64,000 bases of DNA, taken from NCBI GenBank assembly GCA_015060625.1, contig SUYC01000015.1, positions 17,533 through 81,532 of the forward strand, written 5' to 3'. This document shows positions 1-9,791 of this stretch, piece by piece (the stretch's first letter is position 1; each line of letters starts with the position of its first letter). This stretch comes from Xylanibacter ruminicola. Its GTDB lineage: Bacteria; Bacteroidota; Bacteroidia; Bacteroidales; Bacteroidaceae. The notes under the pieces were generated by a model. It was not told the DNA's origin, made no database searches, and saw nothing but the letters and a program-made list of their open reading frames with translations. Both the position numbers and the translations under genes were made by a program.

Positions 1-2
1 AG

Positions 3-98
3 GTGCGTCTTATTGTTCCTCATTCACAGGGGCATGCTTCTGCTTCGAGCAATGTTACCCCCTGCTACTATGAAATCACCTTTCAACGCGAATCTTAG
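3..98 (+). CDS. 3' end of a DUF4827-like protein (partial)
   Basis: The window opens inside a reading frame that ends with TAG at 96-98, 16 bases before glmM. The visible 31 residues include SNVTPCYYEITF, which resembles the last strand of the FKBP-like DUF4827 proteins that commonly precede glmM in Bacteroidales. The other two forward frames also run open for a short distance, so the frame choice rests on this resemblance and on synteny. The function is unknown. Confidence 0.5.
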   Translation: MRLIVPHSQGHASASSNVTPCYYEITFQRES

Positions 99-114
99 AG
101 AAGTATAACATATT

Positions 115-1488
115 ATGACATTAATTAAATCTATTTCCGGTATCCGCGGTACAATCGGTGGACGCACGGGTGACACGCTTAATCCTTTAGACATTGTTAA
201 GTTTACCACTGCTTATGCCCAGTTTATTGGAGGCAAGAAGATTGTAGTGGGGCGCGATGGTCGTATTTCAGGCCTAATGGTTCGTAATGTTGTAGTTGGC
301 ACCTTGATGGGTATGGGCTACGATGTGATTGATATTGGTTATGCCACTACACCAACTACAGAGCTGGCTGTGCGTATGGCAGGTGCCGATGGCGGTATTA
401 TAATCACCGCATCGCACAACCCCCGACAGTGGAATGCCTTGAAGTTACTCAATAGTGAGGGTGAGTTCCTTACTGCTGCCGACGGTGCAGAAGTGCTACG
501 TATGGCTGAGGCTGAAGATTTTAATTATGCAGTGGTTGACAACTTGGGTACATGTACAATCGACGATACATTCAATCAGCGTCACATTGACTCAGTACTC
601 GCTTTGAAACTTGTGGATCGCGAAGCCATTGCTAAGCGCAAGTTCCGTGTTTGTGCTGATACTATCAACTCTGTGGGAGGAATTATCCTGCCAGAATTGT
701 TCAAAGCACTGGGGGTTGATTTTGAAATACTTAATGGTGACTGTACAGGCGATTTCGCTCATAACCCAGAACCATTGGAGAAGAACCTCCATGGTATTAT
801 GGATAAGATGAAAAATGGTGGTTTTGATTTGGGAATTGTTGTTGATCCTGATGTTGACCGTCTGGCCTTTATCTGTGAGGATGGTACCATGTTTGGTGAG
901 GAGTACACATTGGTGTCGGTAGCCGACTATGTGCTGAGTCATACAGCAGGCAACACTGTTTCTAACCTATCTTCTACACGTGCTCTTCGTGATGTTACAG
1001 AAAAATACGGCGGCAAGTACACTGCAGCTGCAGTAGGAGAGGTGAATGTAACTACAAAAATGAAAGAAGTTGGTGCCGTAATTGGTGGTGAGGGTAACGG
1101 TGGTGTGATCTATCCGGAGAGTCACTATGGTCGTGATGCTCTGGTAGGTATTGCTCTATTCCTGTCGAGTCTGGCTCAGAAGGGATGCAAGGTGAGTGAA
1201 CTACGTGCAACCTTTCCTGATTATCAGATTGCCAAGAACCGCATTGACCTGACCCCCGAAACTGATGTTGATGCTATCTTGGTGAAGGTTAAGGAGATGT
1301 TTGCTAAAGATAGCAGTGCTGTGGTAAATGATATTGATGGTGTTAAGATCGACTTCCCTGACCGTTGGGTACATTTGCGAAAATCGAACACCGAGCCTAT
1401 AATCCGTGTATATAGTGAGGCTCAAACCATGGAACAAGCCGACGATCTTGGTAAGCAACTTATGCAAGTGGTTTACGATATGCAGTAA
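115..1488 (+). CDS. glmM: Phosphoglucosamine mutase
   Basis: Cytoplasmic alpha-D-phosphohexomutase that converts glucosamine-6-phosphate to glucosamine-1-phosphate for UDP-GlcNAc, peptidoglycan and lipid A. The catalytic serine loop TASHNP is at residues 98-103 (Ser100), the metal loop DPDVDR at 244-249, the sugar loop GEGNGG near 325, and the phosphate-binding SNTEPIIRVY near the C terminus. The 457 aa length is normal for the Bacteroidales enzyme. It starts 16 bases after the preceding partial gene and is probably cotranscribed with it. Phosphomannomutase activity cannot be excluded from sequence, since the family is promiscuous. Confidence 0.93.
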   Translation: MTLIKSISGIRGTIGGRTGDTLNPLDIVKFTTAYAQFIGGKKIVVGRDGRISGLMVRNVVVGTLMGMGYDVIDIGYATTPTTELAVRMAGADGGIIITASHNPRQWNALKLLNSEGEFLTAADGAEVLRMAEAEDFNYAVVDNLGTCTIDDTFNQRHIDSVLALKLVDREAIAKRKFRVCADTINSVGGIILPELFKALGVDFEILNGDCTGDFAHNPEPLEKNLHGIMDKMKNGGFDLGIVVDPDVDRLAFICEDGTMFGEEYTLVSVADYVLSHTAGNTVSNLSSTRALRDVTEKYGGKYTAAAVGEVNVTTKMKEVGAVIGGEGNGGVIYPESHYGRDALVGIALFLSSLAQKGCKVSELRATFPDYQIAKNRIDLTPETDVDAILVKVKEMFAKDSSAVVNDIDGVKIDFPDRWVHLRKSNTEPIIRVYSEAQTMEQADDLGKQLMQVVYDMQ

Positions 1489-1552
1489 TTTTTTTAATCA
1501 TAACGAATCCTCGTCAGTCTGTGGCGGGGATTCTTTCACTTATTATAAATGT

Positions 1553-2335
1553 ATGGATCTAGTATTATATCAAACAGTATTATACGCAGCATGCTTGGTT
1601 AATTTCTTGTTAGCACTCCTGCTGTTGTTTAATAATTACGAGTATCGTAAGTATGATGTTTATCATCGTAGTTGTAAACTGGCGGCCATCAACTTTATTA
1701 TTTTTGCCATAGGTTTCTTTGTACATGGCTATCTTACGTTGCGTTTCCAGTCGCCAGCAGCAGCCTCGGCACTCAGCGTGTCGTATTTTCATTGTGGAGC
1801 AGTGCTGTTCAGTTGGAGTCATACGCCGCTCATGCGCCCTGATTACCTTACCCGTAGGATTGCTATACGTGATCTGAGTATTTTGGGAGTTAGCCTTGTC
1901 CTCTATTGGTTGCCTATCTTTATTCCTGTGCTTGCACCTTATAGTAATATTCCGTTTGCTATCTTCTTCCTGCATGGATTGTATCTTTCATATATGTTCC
2001 TGAATAACTACTATCAATCCAGTAAAAATCTTGAGCAGTGTTCTGTAGAGAATAATGCTCCTGGCTGGTGGACACCCGAAACAAAGCGCCGTGTGCTTAG
2101 TCATCATCACTCGTTCATTATCGGTTGTGGTTTGATAGTGTTTTTTGGTCTGGGTAGTATCGCCATTACAGCTGCTTTCCCCAACGATATTTGGCCATAC
2201 ACGTTGCTTTCGGGTGTAGGCGTACTGGTGTTCTGGTTTATTTATTATGCCCTCAGTGAGTATGGTGGTGTAATCGAAATTGCCACTTATGCCATGGAGC
2301 TGAACCGTTTGGATGGTTCGCGCCGACGAAAATAG
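1553..2335 (+). CDS. Multi-spanning membrane protein, unknown function
   Basis: I use ATG 1553 (MDLVLYQTVLYAACLVNFLL) rather than an upstream start that overlaps glmM, giving 260 aa. About seven hydrophobic segments are visible, with a basic end (DGSRRRK) and no soluble domain. The layout resembles the membrane-sensor half of Bacteroidales regulators that normally carry a histidine-kinase or AraC output domain, but no output domain follows here; the next gene is groES. It may be a free-standing sensor, a truncated regulator or an unrelated membrane protein. It lies 65 bases after glmM. Family recognition is weak; that it is a real gene is likely. Confidence 0.7.
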   Translation: MDLVLYQTVLYAACLVNFLLALLLLFNNYEYRKYDVYHRSCKLAAINFIIFAIGFFVHGYLTLRFQSPAAASALSVSYFHCGAVLFSWSHTPLMRPDYLTRRIAIRDLSILGVSLVLYWLPIFIPVLAPYSNIPFAIFFLHGLYLSYMFLNNYYQSSKNLEQCSVENNAPGWWTPETKRRVLSHHHSFIIGCGLIVFFGLGSIAITAAFPNDIWPYTLLSGVGVLVFWFIYYALSEYGGVIEIATYAMELNRLDGSRRRK

Positions 2336-2370
2336 TTCGTATTACTGCCAATGTGGCACATTGTTCTTGT

Positions 2371-2388
2371 TTGGCACAGTTTTGGCAG
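2371..2388 (+). promoter_or_regulatory. Candidate sigma-54-type promoter upstream of groES
   Basis: TTGGCACAGTTTTGGC at 2371-2386 has GG (2373-2374) and GC (2385-2386) separated by exactly ten bases, as in the -24/-12 sigma-54 consensus. The usual Bacteroidetes TAnnTTTG box is not evident before groES, and no CIRCE repeat was found. An inverted repeat (CTGCCAA 2345-2351, TTGGCAG 2382-2388) overlaps it and could be an operator. The proposal is inference. Confidence 0.4.
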
Positions 2389-2437
2389 CAAACATGGCAG
2401 AAATTAACGTTTAAAACATAAAAAATAAAGTAGTATT

Positions 2438-2710
2438 ATGAACATCAAACCATTAGCAGACCGTGTGTTGGTATTGCCAGCACCTGCAGAAGAGAAGATT
2501 GGCGGAATTATTATTCCAGACACAGCAAAGGAGAAGCCTCTCCATGGAACCATCAAGGCCGTAGGTCAGGGTACCAAGGATGAGACCATGATACTGAAAG
2601 AGGGCGACGAAGTGCTCTATGGTAAGTACTCAGGCACTGAGCTCGAGTTTGAGGGAACAAAATATCTGATGATGCGTCAGAGCGACGTACTCGCAGTCAT
2701 TGAAAAGTAA
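2438..2710 (+). CDS. groES: Co-chaperonin GroES (Hsp10)
   Basis: Forms the heptameric lid of the GroEL folding chamber in the cytoplasm. The 90 aa protein begins [20 protein letters not shown]; the mobile loop ([17 protein letters not shown], residues 18-34) and the C-terminal LAVIEK are typical. groEL follows after 21 bases, so the two form the usual heat-shock operon. The 102-base upstream region contains inverted repeats and a sigma-54-like box, not the common Bacteroidetes promoter. Confidence 0.97.
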   Translation: MNIKPLADRVLVLPAPAEEKIGGIIIPDTAKEKPLHGTIKAVGQGTKDETMILKEGDEVLYGKYSGTELEFEGTKYLMMRQSDVLAVIEK

Positions 2711-4363
<1,653 letters not shown>

Positions 4364-4389
4364 TTTTGTAAACTTTGCATAACAAATTT

Positions 4390-4422
4390 GGGGATGGATT
4401 CTGCAATCCGTCCCCTTTTTTT
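4390..4422 (+). terminator. Terminator of groES-groEL
   Basis: GGGGATGGATT (4390-4400) pairs with AATCCGTCCCC (4405-4415) around a 4-base loop, followed by seven T residues. One G-T pair is present in the stem. This is a textbook Rho-independent terminator. Confidence 0.9.
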
Positions 4423-4462
4423 GTTATTTTATCCAAAAATAGGCGTTTTAAGTCTAAAAACT

Positions 4463-4494
4463 TTTGTGGATTACATAAAAACACGCTAATTTTG
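4463..4494 (+). promoter_or_regulatory. Bacteroidetes promoter of the candidate small RNA
   Basis: TTTG at 4463-4466, a 20-base spacer, then TAATTTTG at 4487-4494 match the -33/-7 consensus of the Bacteroidetes housekeeping sigma factor. No reading frame follows before a terminator-like hairpin at 4562-4593. Confidence 0.7.
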
Positions 4495-4499
4495 CAACC

Positions 4500-4593
4500 G
4501 CAAATAATAATTTTTTTGATTTGTTTTAGTAGATTAGTTTTTAAGTAGTTTGTTTTTCAAGAACCGGGTGTCGTGATGACAGTCGGTTTTTTT
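4500..4593 (+). ncRNA. Candidate small RNA between groEL and sppA
   Basis: A good promoter is followed about 94 bases later by a hairpin (AACCGGGTGTC 4562-4572 with GACAGTCGGTT 4578-4588, two central mismatches) and a seven-T run. No ATG-started frame of useful size lies between, and sppA has its own promoter further down. The transcript would be AU-rich with a 3' terminator stem, which is the usual shape of a trans-acting small RNA. No known RNA family was recognised. Confidence 0.5.
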
Positions 4594-4613
4594 AGTTATT
4601 TTTCGTTTATTTG

Positions 4614-4644
4614 TTGGCGATAAGAAAAAAAGTTGCTATCTTTG
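4614..4644 (+). promoter_or_regulatory. Promoter of the sppA operon
   Basis: TTG at 4614-4616, 20 bases, TATCTTTG at 4637-4644. Transcription would start near 4650, about 26 bases before sppA. Confidence 0.7.
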
Positions 4645-4675
4645 CACACTGTTACGTAACCAATAAATACTGTTT

Positions 4676-6472
4676 ATGAAGCAATTTCTGAAAATGACAT
4701 TGGCCACTATCTGTGGTATTGTTATCCTCAGTCTGATTAGCGGACTGTTTTTTGTTATTTCTTTGGTCGGTATGGTAGCCAGTGATTCGGCACCAACCAA
4801 GGTGAAAGAGAATTCGGTTTTTGTGCTTAAACTCAAAGGCTCTGTCAGTGAGCGCTCTGAAGAGGGGACGCCGTTTGACGACATGTTGGGATTGGGTGAT
4901 ACTGGCACAATGGGACTCGATGCACTTATTGCCAGCATCCGTAAGGCTAAAGAAAACGCAGATATCAAGGGTATCTATCTCGAGGGTGGTTCGGCTGGCT
5001 TTGATAGTCCCGCTACAGCCCAGCAGCTGCGCGATGCACTGAAGGATTTTAAAACCAGTGGCAAGTGGATTGTAGCCTATGCTAGCGAATATTCGCAGGC
5101 TTCATATTATGTGGCTACCGTGGCCGATAAGGTTTACTTGAATGGCCAAGGTATGCTCGACCTGCGTGGCTTGGGGGGAAACGGTATGTATTACAAGGGA
5201 TTGTACGATAAACTTGGCGTAAAATATATGGCGGCCAAGGTCGGAAAATATAAGAGCTTTGTAGAGAGCGACACGCAGACTGGCATGAGTGAATACGACC
5301 GTGAGCAGCGCCAGGCTTACTTGGGGGGCATCTGGAAATACTGGCTCAAGGAGATGGCCGAAAGTCGTAAGATAAAGGCCGACGATCTTAATAAGTTGGT
5401 TAACGACAGTCTTCTGGCATTTGCTGCTACCGATGATTTGGTAAAGGCCAAACTGATTGATAAAGTACTCTTCCCCGAAGAAATCAAGGCGGAAATTAAG
5501 AACCGTCTGAAGTTGGGTAAGGACGATGAGGTGGCACAGCTCACCCTTTCGGATATGATTAATGTTAAGTCGGAGAAAAAGGATACTGGCGACAAGATTG
5601 CCGTCTATTATGCCTATGGCAGTATTGTGGATAACGAGGCCGAGAATTTGGTTAGTGGCGGTGGTCACTGTATCGTGGGCAAGGTCGTTGCCGACGACCT
5701 GCGTAAGCTGGCCGACGACGATGATGTAAAGGCCGTTGTTTTCCGTGTTAACTCTGGTGGCGGTAGCGCTGTGGCTTCCGAGCAGATTCGCCATGCCATC
5801 AAGCTCATCAAGGCCAAGAAGCCTGTGGTTGTGTCGATGGGTGGTGCTGCTGCATCTGGTGGTTATTGGATTAGCTCGCCTGCCAACTATATCTTTGCCG
5901 AGCCCACTACTATCACTGGTAGTATCGGTATCTTTGGTTTGATTCCTAACTTCAGCGGTCTGGTAACTGATAAGTTGGGTATAACCTTTGATGGCGTAAA
6001 GACCAACACCTATTCTGGTTACGAGAATGATCTTGTGTTCAGCAAGAATCCCGAGGATATCATGCACCATCTGCAGAACTATATCAACCGCGGCTATCAG
6101 GATTTCCTGAATGTTGTGGCTGAGGGGCGTGGTATTAAGCCCGAGCAGGTCAACGAGATTGGTCAGGGCCGAGTATGGCTGGCCAGCGATGCTGTCGGCA
6201 TCAAGCTGGTTGATAAGTTGGGCAGCTTAGATGATGCTGTGAAAAAGGCAGCCGAGTTGGCTAAGGTTAAGGAGTATCATACTGCAACTTATCCTACCGA
6301 GCCAGGCTGGTTGGAGAAACTATTGTCGAATGAAAGTAAAGGATCTTTCCTCGACGGTCAGATTCGTGAGTTGTTGGGTGATGCTTATCAGCCCCTTATG
6401 CAGATTCGTGCAGATATGAAGAATAGCAGCCGTATTCAGGCTCGCATGCTCGACGACATCAGAGTGAAGTAA
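4676..6472 (+). CDS. sppA: Signal peptide peptidase SppA, 67K type
   Basis: Membrane-anchored serine protease that degrades cleaved signal peptides. The 598 aa protein has one N-terminal membrane segment (about residues 8-32) and two tandem S49 domains, as in the long E. coli-type enzyme. The first domain supplies the catalytic lysine (KVGKYKSFVES), and the second holds the serine nucleophile in SMGGAAASGGYWIS followed by TGSIGIFG. It is the first gene after its own promoter; lpxK follows after 16 bases, so an sppA-lpxK-phosphorylase-thiL operon is likely. Confidence 0.93.
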   Translation: MKQFLKMTLATICGIVILSLISGLFFVISLVGMVASDSAPTKVKENSVFVLKLKGSVSERSEEGTPFDDMLGLGDTGTMGLDALIASIRKAKENADIKGIYLEGGSAGFDSPATAQQLRDALKDFKTSGKWIVAYASEYSQASYYVATVADKVYLNGQGMLDLRGLGGNGMYYKGLYDKLGVKYMAAKVGKYKSFVESDTQTGMSEYDREQRQAYLGGIWKYWLKEMAESRKIKADDLNKLVNDSLLAFAATDDLVKAKLIDKVLFPEEIKAEIKNRLKLGKDDEVAQLTLSDMINVKSEKKDTGDKIAVYYAYGSIVDNEAENLVSGGGHCIVGKVVADDLRKLADDDDVKAVVFRVNSGGGSAVASEQIRHAIKLIKAKKPVVVSMGGAAASGGYWISSPANYIFAEPTTITGSIGIFGLIPNFSGLVTDKLGITFDGVKTNTYSGYENDLVFSKNPEDIMHHLQNYINRGYQDFLNVVAEGRGIKPEQVNEIGQGRVWLASDAVGIKLVDKLGSLDDAVKKAAELAKVKEYHTATYPTEPGWLEKLLSNESKGSFLDGQIRELLGDAYQPLMQIRADMKNSSRIQARMLDDIRVK

Positions 6473-6488
6473 TGTAAAACAAATAGTT

Positions 6489-7673
6489 TTGGAAGGCGAT
6501 TTTATAACAATCAATAAAAAACTGCTGTGCCTGTCTTGGTTATACGGCTTGGGCGTTGGCATCAGGAATTTGCTGTTTGAGATGGGAATCTTGAAGAGCC
6601 GCTCATTTAGTACCCCAGTCATCTCTGTGGGCAATATCACAGTGGGCGGAACTGGCAAGACGCCTCATGTCGAGTACCTTGTCCGTCTGCTTAAGCCCCA
6701 TTACCAGGTGGCGGTGCTCAGTCGTGGCTACAAACGAAAGAGTAGTGGTTTCGTGCTCTCCGACGAGAACACCCCTATGCCGATGATAGGCGACGAACCG
6801 TTCCAGATTAAACAGAAGTTTCCTGATGTTGTCGTGGCTGTCGATCGCAAGCGCACACGCGGTATTAGTAAGCTCATAGCCGGCGAAGGTGGGGTGGATA
6901 TTGATGTGGTACTGCTCGACGATGCTTTCCAGCACCGTTATGTGAACCCTGGTGTCAATATCCTGTTGGTAGATTACCATCGTTTGGTTATCTACGACCG
7001 TCTACTGCCTGCTGGTCGCCTTCGTGAGCCTGTCGAGGCCAAGAATAGGGCTGATATTGTGATTATCACCAAGTGCCCCAAGGATCTTAAACCCATGGAG
7101 TACCGCGTCATCACCAAGGCGATGAATCTATATCCTTATCAACAGCTCTTCTTCTCTGCCTTAGAGTACGACGCCCCACGCCCAGTGTTTGCAAGCGAGC
7201 CCAATATGGCATCCATCGATAGTATTGAAACACTTAAAGAAAAGAATATTCTGCTTCTTACTGGTATTGCTTCGCCCGAGCAATTGATGCACGATCTGCA
7301 GGCTTATCACTCGCAGATTACTCCTCTCACCTTTGGCGATCATCATAACTTCAGCCGTAAGGATATCCAGACCATCAACGAGGCCTTTGCACAGTTGCCT
7401 GAACCGCGACTGGTGCTTACCACCGAGAAAGATGCTACGCGCCTGATGGTGGTTGATGGACTTTCCGACGAGGTGAAGCGCCATCTATATGTGTTACCGC
7501 TGCGTATTGCCATTATGCAAGGTCAGCAAAAAGAGTTTAATCAAAAAATATTAGGATATGTATTCAAAAATTCAAGAAACAGCGTCTTGGCTAAAAGAAA
7601 GGATGACCACAAATCCCAAAACAGCAATAGTTCTGGGGACAGGCCTCGGACAATTAGCTTCAGAAATAACTGA
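6489..7673 (+). CDS. lpxK: Tetraacyldisaccharide 4'-kinase (lipid A)
   Basis: Phosphorylates the 4' position of the lipid A disaccharide at the inner membrane. The P-loop GGTGKT is at residues 53-58, with SVGNITVGG before it. TTG 6489 is taken as start because the family needs the N-terminal helix containing SWLYGLGVGIRN and no ATG precedes it. The 3' end overlaps the next gene by 116 bases. The last ~39 residues are basic and polar, and are probably a family-variable tail that tolerates the overlap. 394 aa is slightly long for the family. Confidence 0.9.
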   Translation: MEGDFITINKKLLCLSWLYGLGVGIRNLLFEMGILKSRSFSTPVISVGNITVGGTGKTPHVEYLVRLLKPHYQVAVLSRGYKRKSSGFVLSDENTPMPMIGDEPFQIKQKFPDVVVAVDRKRTRGISKLIAGEGGVDIDVVLLDDAFQHRYVNPGVNILLVDYHRLVIYDRLLPAGRLREPVEAKNRADIVIITKCPKDLKPMEYRVITKAMNLYPYQQLFFSALEYDAPRPVFASEPNMASIDSIETLKEKNILLLTGIASPEQLMHDLQAYHSQITPLTFGDHHNFSRKDIQTINEAFAQLPEPRLVLTTEKDATRLMVVDGLSDEVKRHLYVLPLRIAIMQGQQKEFNQKILGYVFKNSRNSVLAKRKDDHKSQNSNSSGDRPRTISFRNN

Positions 7674-8430
7674 TATCCACGAGTTCCCTTACCAAGATAT
7701 ACCCAATTTTCCAGTATCGACCGTTGAGGGTCACAAGGGTAAGTTGATTTTTGGTAAGTTAGGCGGTGTTGATATCATGGCTATGCAGGGCCGTTTTCAC
7801 TTCTACGAGGGTTACTCTATGAAGGATGTTACTTTCCCTGTTCGTGTGATGTACGAGTTGGGTATTACTACCCTGTATGTGTCGAACGCTGCAGGTGGCA
7901 TGAATCCCAATTTTAAGATTGGTGATCTGATGATTATTACCGATCATATTAACTTTTTCCCTGAGCATCCGCTGCGTGGTAAGAACTTTCCAACAGGTCC
8001 TCGATTCCCGGATATGCACGAGACTTACGATCACAACCTCATTGCCGAGGCTGATTCTATTGCCAAGGATTTTAATATTCGTGTGCAGCATGGTGTATAT
8101 GTAGGAGTGCAGGGCCCCACTTTCGAGACCCCTGCCGAATATAAGATGTATCGTATGTTGGGTGGCGATGCCGTGGGTATGAGCACTGTACCCGAAGTAA
8201 TTGTGGCTCACCATTGTGGCATTAAAACCTTTGGAATCTCGGTTATCACCGATCTGGGTGGCTTTGACGTGCCCGTTGAGGTGAGTCATGAAGAGGTGCA
8301 GGAGGCTGCTAACATGGCTCAGCCCAAGATGACTGCCATTATGCGCGAGATGATTATTCGAGCCGAACGTCTTGAGGCTCACAACCAAGATAAGTTTAAT
8401 ACCGATCACCCAACTGAAGGATGGAAATAG
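7558..8430 (+). CDS. punA: Purine nucleoside phosphorylase (PNP class I, trimeric type)
   Basis: Splits inosine and guanosine with phosphate to free base and ribose-1-phosphate, for purine salvage. The phosphate loop IVLGTGLGQLASEI is near residues 24-37, GRFHFYEGY near 77, and NAAGGMNP near 107. FETPAEYKM and SVITDLGG are typical of the trimeric mammalian-like family. The 290 aa length fits. It begins inside the lpxK 3' end and overlaps thiL by 10 bases, which suggests translational coupling through the operon. Confidence 0.9.
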   Translation: MYSKIQETASWLKERMTTNPKTAIVLGTGLGQLASEITDIHEFPYQDIPNFPVSTVEGHKGKLIFGKLGGVDIMAMQGRFHFYEGYSMKDVTFPVRVMYELGITTLYVSNAAGGMNPNFKIGDLMIITDHINFFPEHPLRGKNFPTGPRFPDMHETYDHNLIAEADSIAKDFNIRVQHGVYVGVQGPTFETPAEYKMYRMLGGDAVGMSTVPEVIVAHHCGIKTFGISVITDLGGFDVPVEVSHEEVQEAANMAQPKMTAIMREMIIRAERLEAHNQDKFNTDHPTEGWK

Positions 8431-9521
8431 CAAAATTAGGAGAGTTTGGTCTTATCGACCGTTTAACAAAGGATATTGCAATCAAGAACGCCAGCACCAA
8501 GAAAGGTGTTGGCGACGATTGCGCTGTACTCAGTTACCCCGATAAGGAGGTACTTGTAACTACTGACATGCTGATGGAGGGCGTGCACTTCGACCTTACT
8601 TATATCGACTTGAAGCATCTGGGCTACAAGTCTGCCATGGTAAACATTAGCGATATCTTCGCTATGAATGGTACTCCACGCCAGCTTACTGTTTCGCTCG
8701 CCCTTAGCAAGCGTTTTAGTGTTGAGGATGTAGAGGCTTTCTACAGTGGCTTGCGTTTAGCCTGCGATAAGTGGAATGTTGATGTAGTTGGTGGTGACAC
8801 TACTTCATCATTTACCGGCTTGGCTATCAGCATCACCTGTATTGGCGAGGCTGAAAAAGAAGATATCGTGTACCGTAGTGGTGCAAAGGATACCGATCTG
8901 GTGTGTGTGAGTGGTGATTTGGGGGCTGCCTACATGGGCTTGCAGCTGCTTGAGCGTGAGAAGAGTGTGTACTACCAGCAGGTAAATGAGTTGAATGCAA
9001 AAATGGCTGAAGCAAAAGCTAAAGGCGACAATCAAAAACTCTCTACTCTCAAATCTCAACTGTCGACTATCGCTCAGCCAGATTTTAGTGGTAAGGAGTA
9101 TCTGTTGCAGCGTCAGCTGCAAACCGAGGCTCGTGGCGACATTATTCAGAAGTTGCGCGAGGCAGGTATCCGTCCTACCGCTATGATGGACATTAGTGAC
9201 GGACTCTCTAGTGAACTTATGCACATCTGTAAGCAGAGTGGGGTGGGTTGCCGTATCTACGAAAAAAATATTCCTATCGACTATCAGACAGCCGTTATGG
9301 CCGAAGAAATGAATATGAATGTAACTACATGCGCTATGAATGGTGGCGAAGATTATGAATTATTGTTCACTGTTCCTATTGGCGATCATGAGAAAATTGA
9401 GCAGATTGAGGGTGTTAAGCTTATTGGGCATATTACCGACGCAAAATTCGGGCAGATTCTTGTAACCCGTGATAATCAGGAGTTTACGCTCAAAGCTCAA
9501 GGCTGGAATCCTTTGGCATGA
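8421..9521 (+). CDS. thiL: Thiamine-monophosphate kinase
   Basis: Makes thiamine diphosphate, the active cofactor, from thiamine monophosphate. AIRS/PurM fold: GDDCAVL at residues 31-37 binds metal-ATP, VNISDIFAMNG near 74, VVGGDTT near 122, MDISDGLSSEL in the second half, and NGGEDYELLF near the end. A lysine- and glutamate-rich helical insertion (about residues 181-225) lengthens it to 366 aa compared with ~325 in E. coli. No thiamine riboswitch was seen. Last gene of the sppA operon. Confidence 0.93.
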   Translation: MEIAKLGEFGLIDRLTKDIAIKNASTKKGVGDDCAVLSYPDKEVLVTTDMLMEGVHFDLTYIDLKHLGYKSAMVNISDIFAMNGTPRQLTVSLALSKRFSVEDVEAFYSGLRLACDKWNVDVVGGDTTSSFTGLAISITCIGEAEKEDIVYRSGAKDTDLVCVSGDLGAAYMGLQLLEREKSVYYQQVNELNAKMAEAKAKGDNQKLSTLKSQLSTIAQPDFSGKEYLLQRQLQTEARGDIIQKLREAGIRPTAMMDISDGLSSELMHICKQSGVGCRIYEKNIPIDYQTAVMAEEMNMNVTTCAMNGGEDYELLFTVPIGDHEKIEQIEGVKLIGHITDAKFGQILVTRDNQEFTLKAQGWNPLA

Positions 9522-9552
9522 AAAAAATAAAGTGTTAAAAGGTGTTTAAAAG

Positions 9553-9584
9553 TTTGGCGGGTTCAAAAAATAGTCGTACCTTTG
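9553..9584 (+). promoter_or_regulatory. Promoter of tRNA-Phe
   Basis: TTTG at 9553-9556, 20 bases, TACCTTTG at 9577-9584. It lies about 48 bases upstream of the mature tRNA end. Confidence 0.8.
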
Positions 9585-9632
9585 CACCCGCAAAACAACG
9601 AAAGGATGTTTGCAAAACGAATTTGAAATGTT

Positions 9633-9705
9633 GGTGCCTTAGCTCAGTTGGTAGAGCATCGGACTGAAAATCCGTGTGTCCCCGGTTCGATTCCTGGAGG
9701 TACCA
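9633..9705 (+). tRNA. tRNA-Phe (GAA)
   Basis: 73-base cloverleaf without an encoded CCA. Acceptor GGTGCCT pairs with AGGTACC (one G-U), the D arm contains AGCTCAGTTGGTAGAGC, the anticodon loop is CTGAAAA with GAA at 9666-9668, and the T arm contains GGTTCGATTC. A terminator follows within 20 bases, so it is a single-tRNA transcript. Confidence 0.95.
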
Positions 9706-9721
9706 CTCCTCCTTTCATTAG

Positions 9722-9756
9722 CCCGGTCTTGTAGTTTGCTACAGCCGGGTTTTTTC
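9722..9756 (+). terminator. Terminator of tRNA-Phe
   Basis: CCCGG...TGTAG pairs with CTACA...CCGGG around TTTG, followed by six T residues. Confidence 0.85.
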
Positions 9757-9791
9757 GTATATAAAGGTCAAAGTTCAAAATTCAAAGCTCA

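Noticed and set aside
2336..2437. CIRCE element (HrcA site) before groES
   Set aside because: No TTAGCACTC-N9-GAGTGCTAA sequence; only other inverted repeats are present.
5102..6070. 322-residue minus-strand frame
   Set aside because: Antisense of sppA; the biased codons of the true gene leave the opposite frame open.
8421..9521. Possible TPP riboswitch controlling thiL
   Set aside because: thiL overlaps the preceding gene, and no THI-box sequence was seen upstream.
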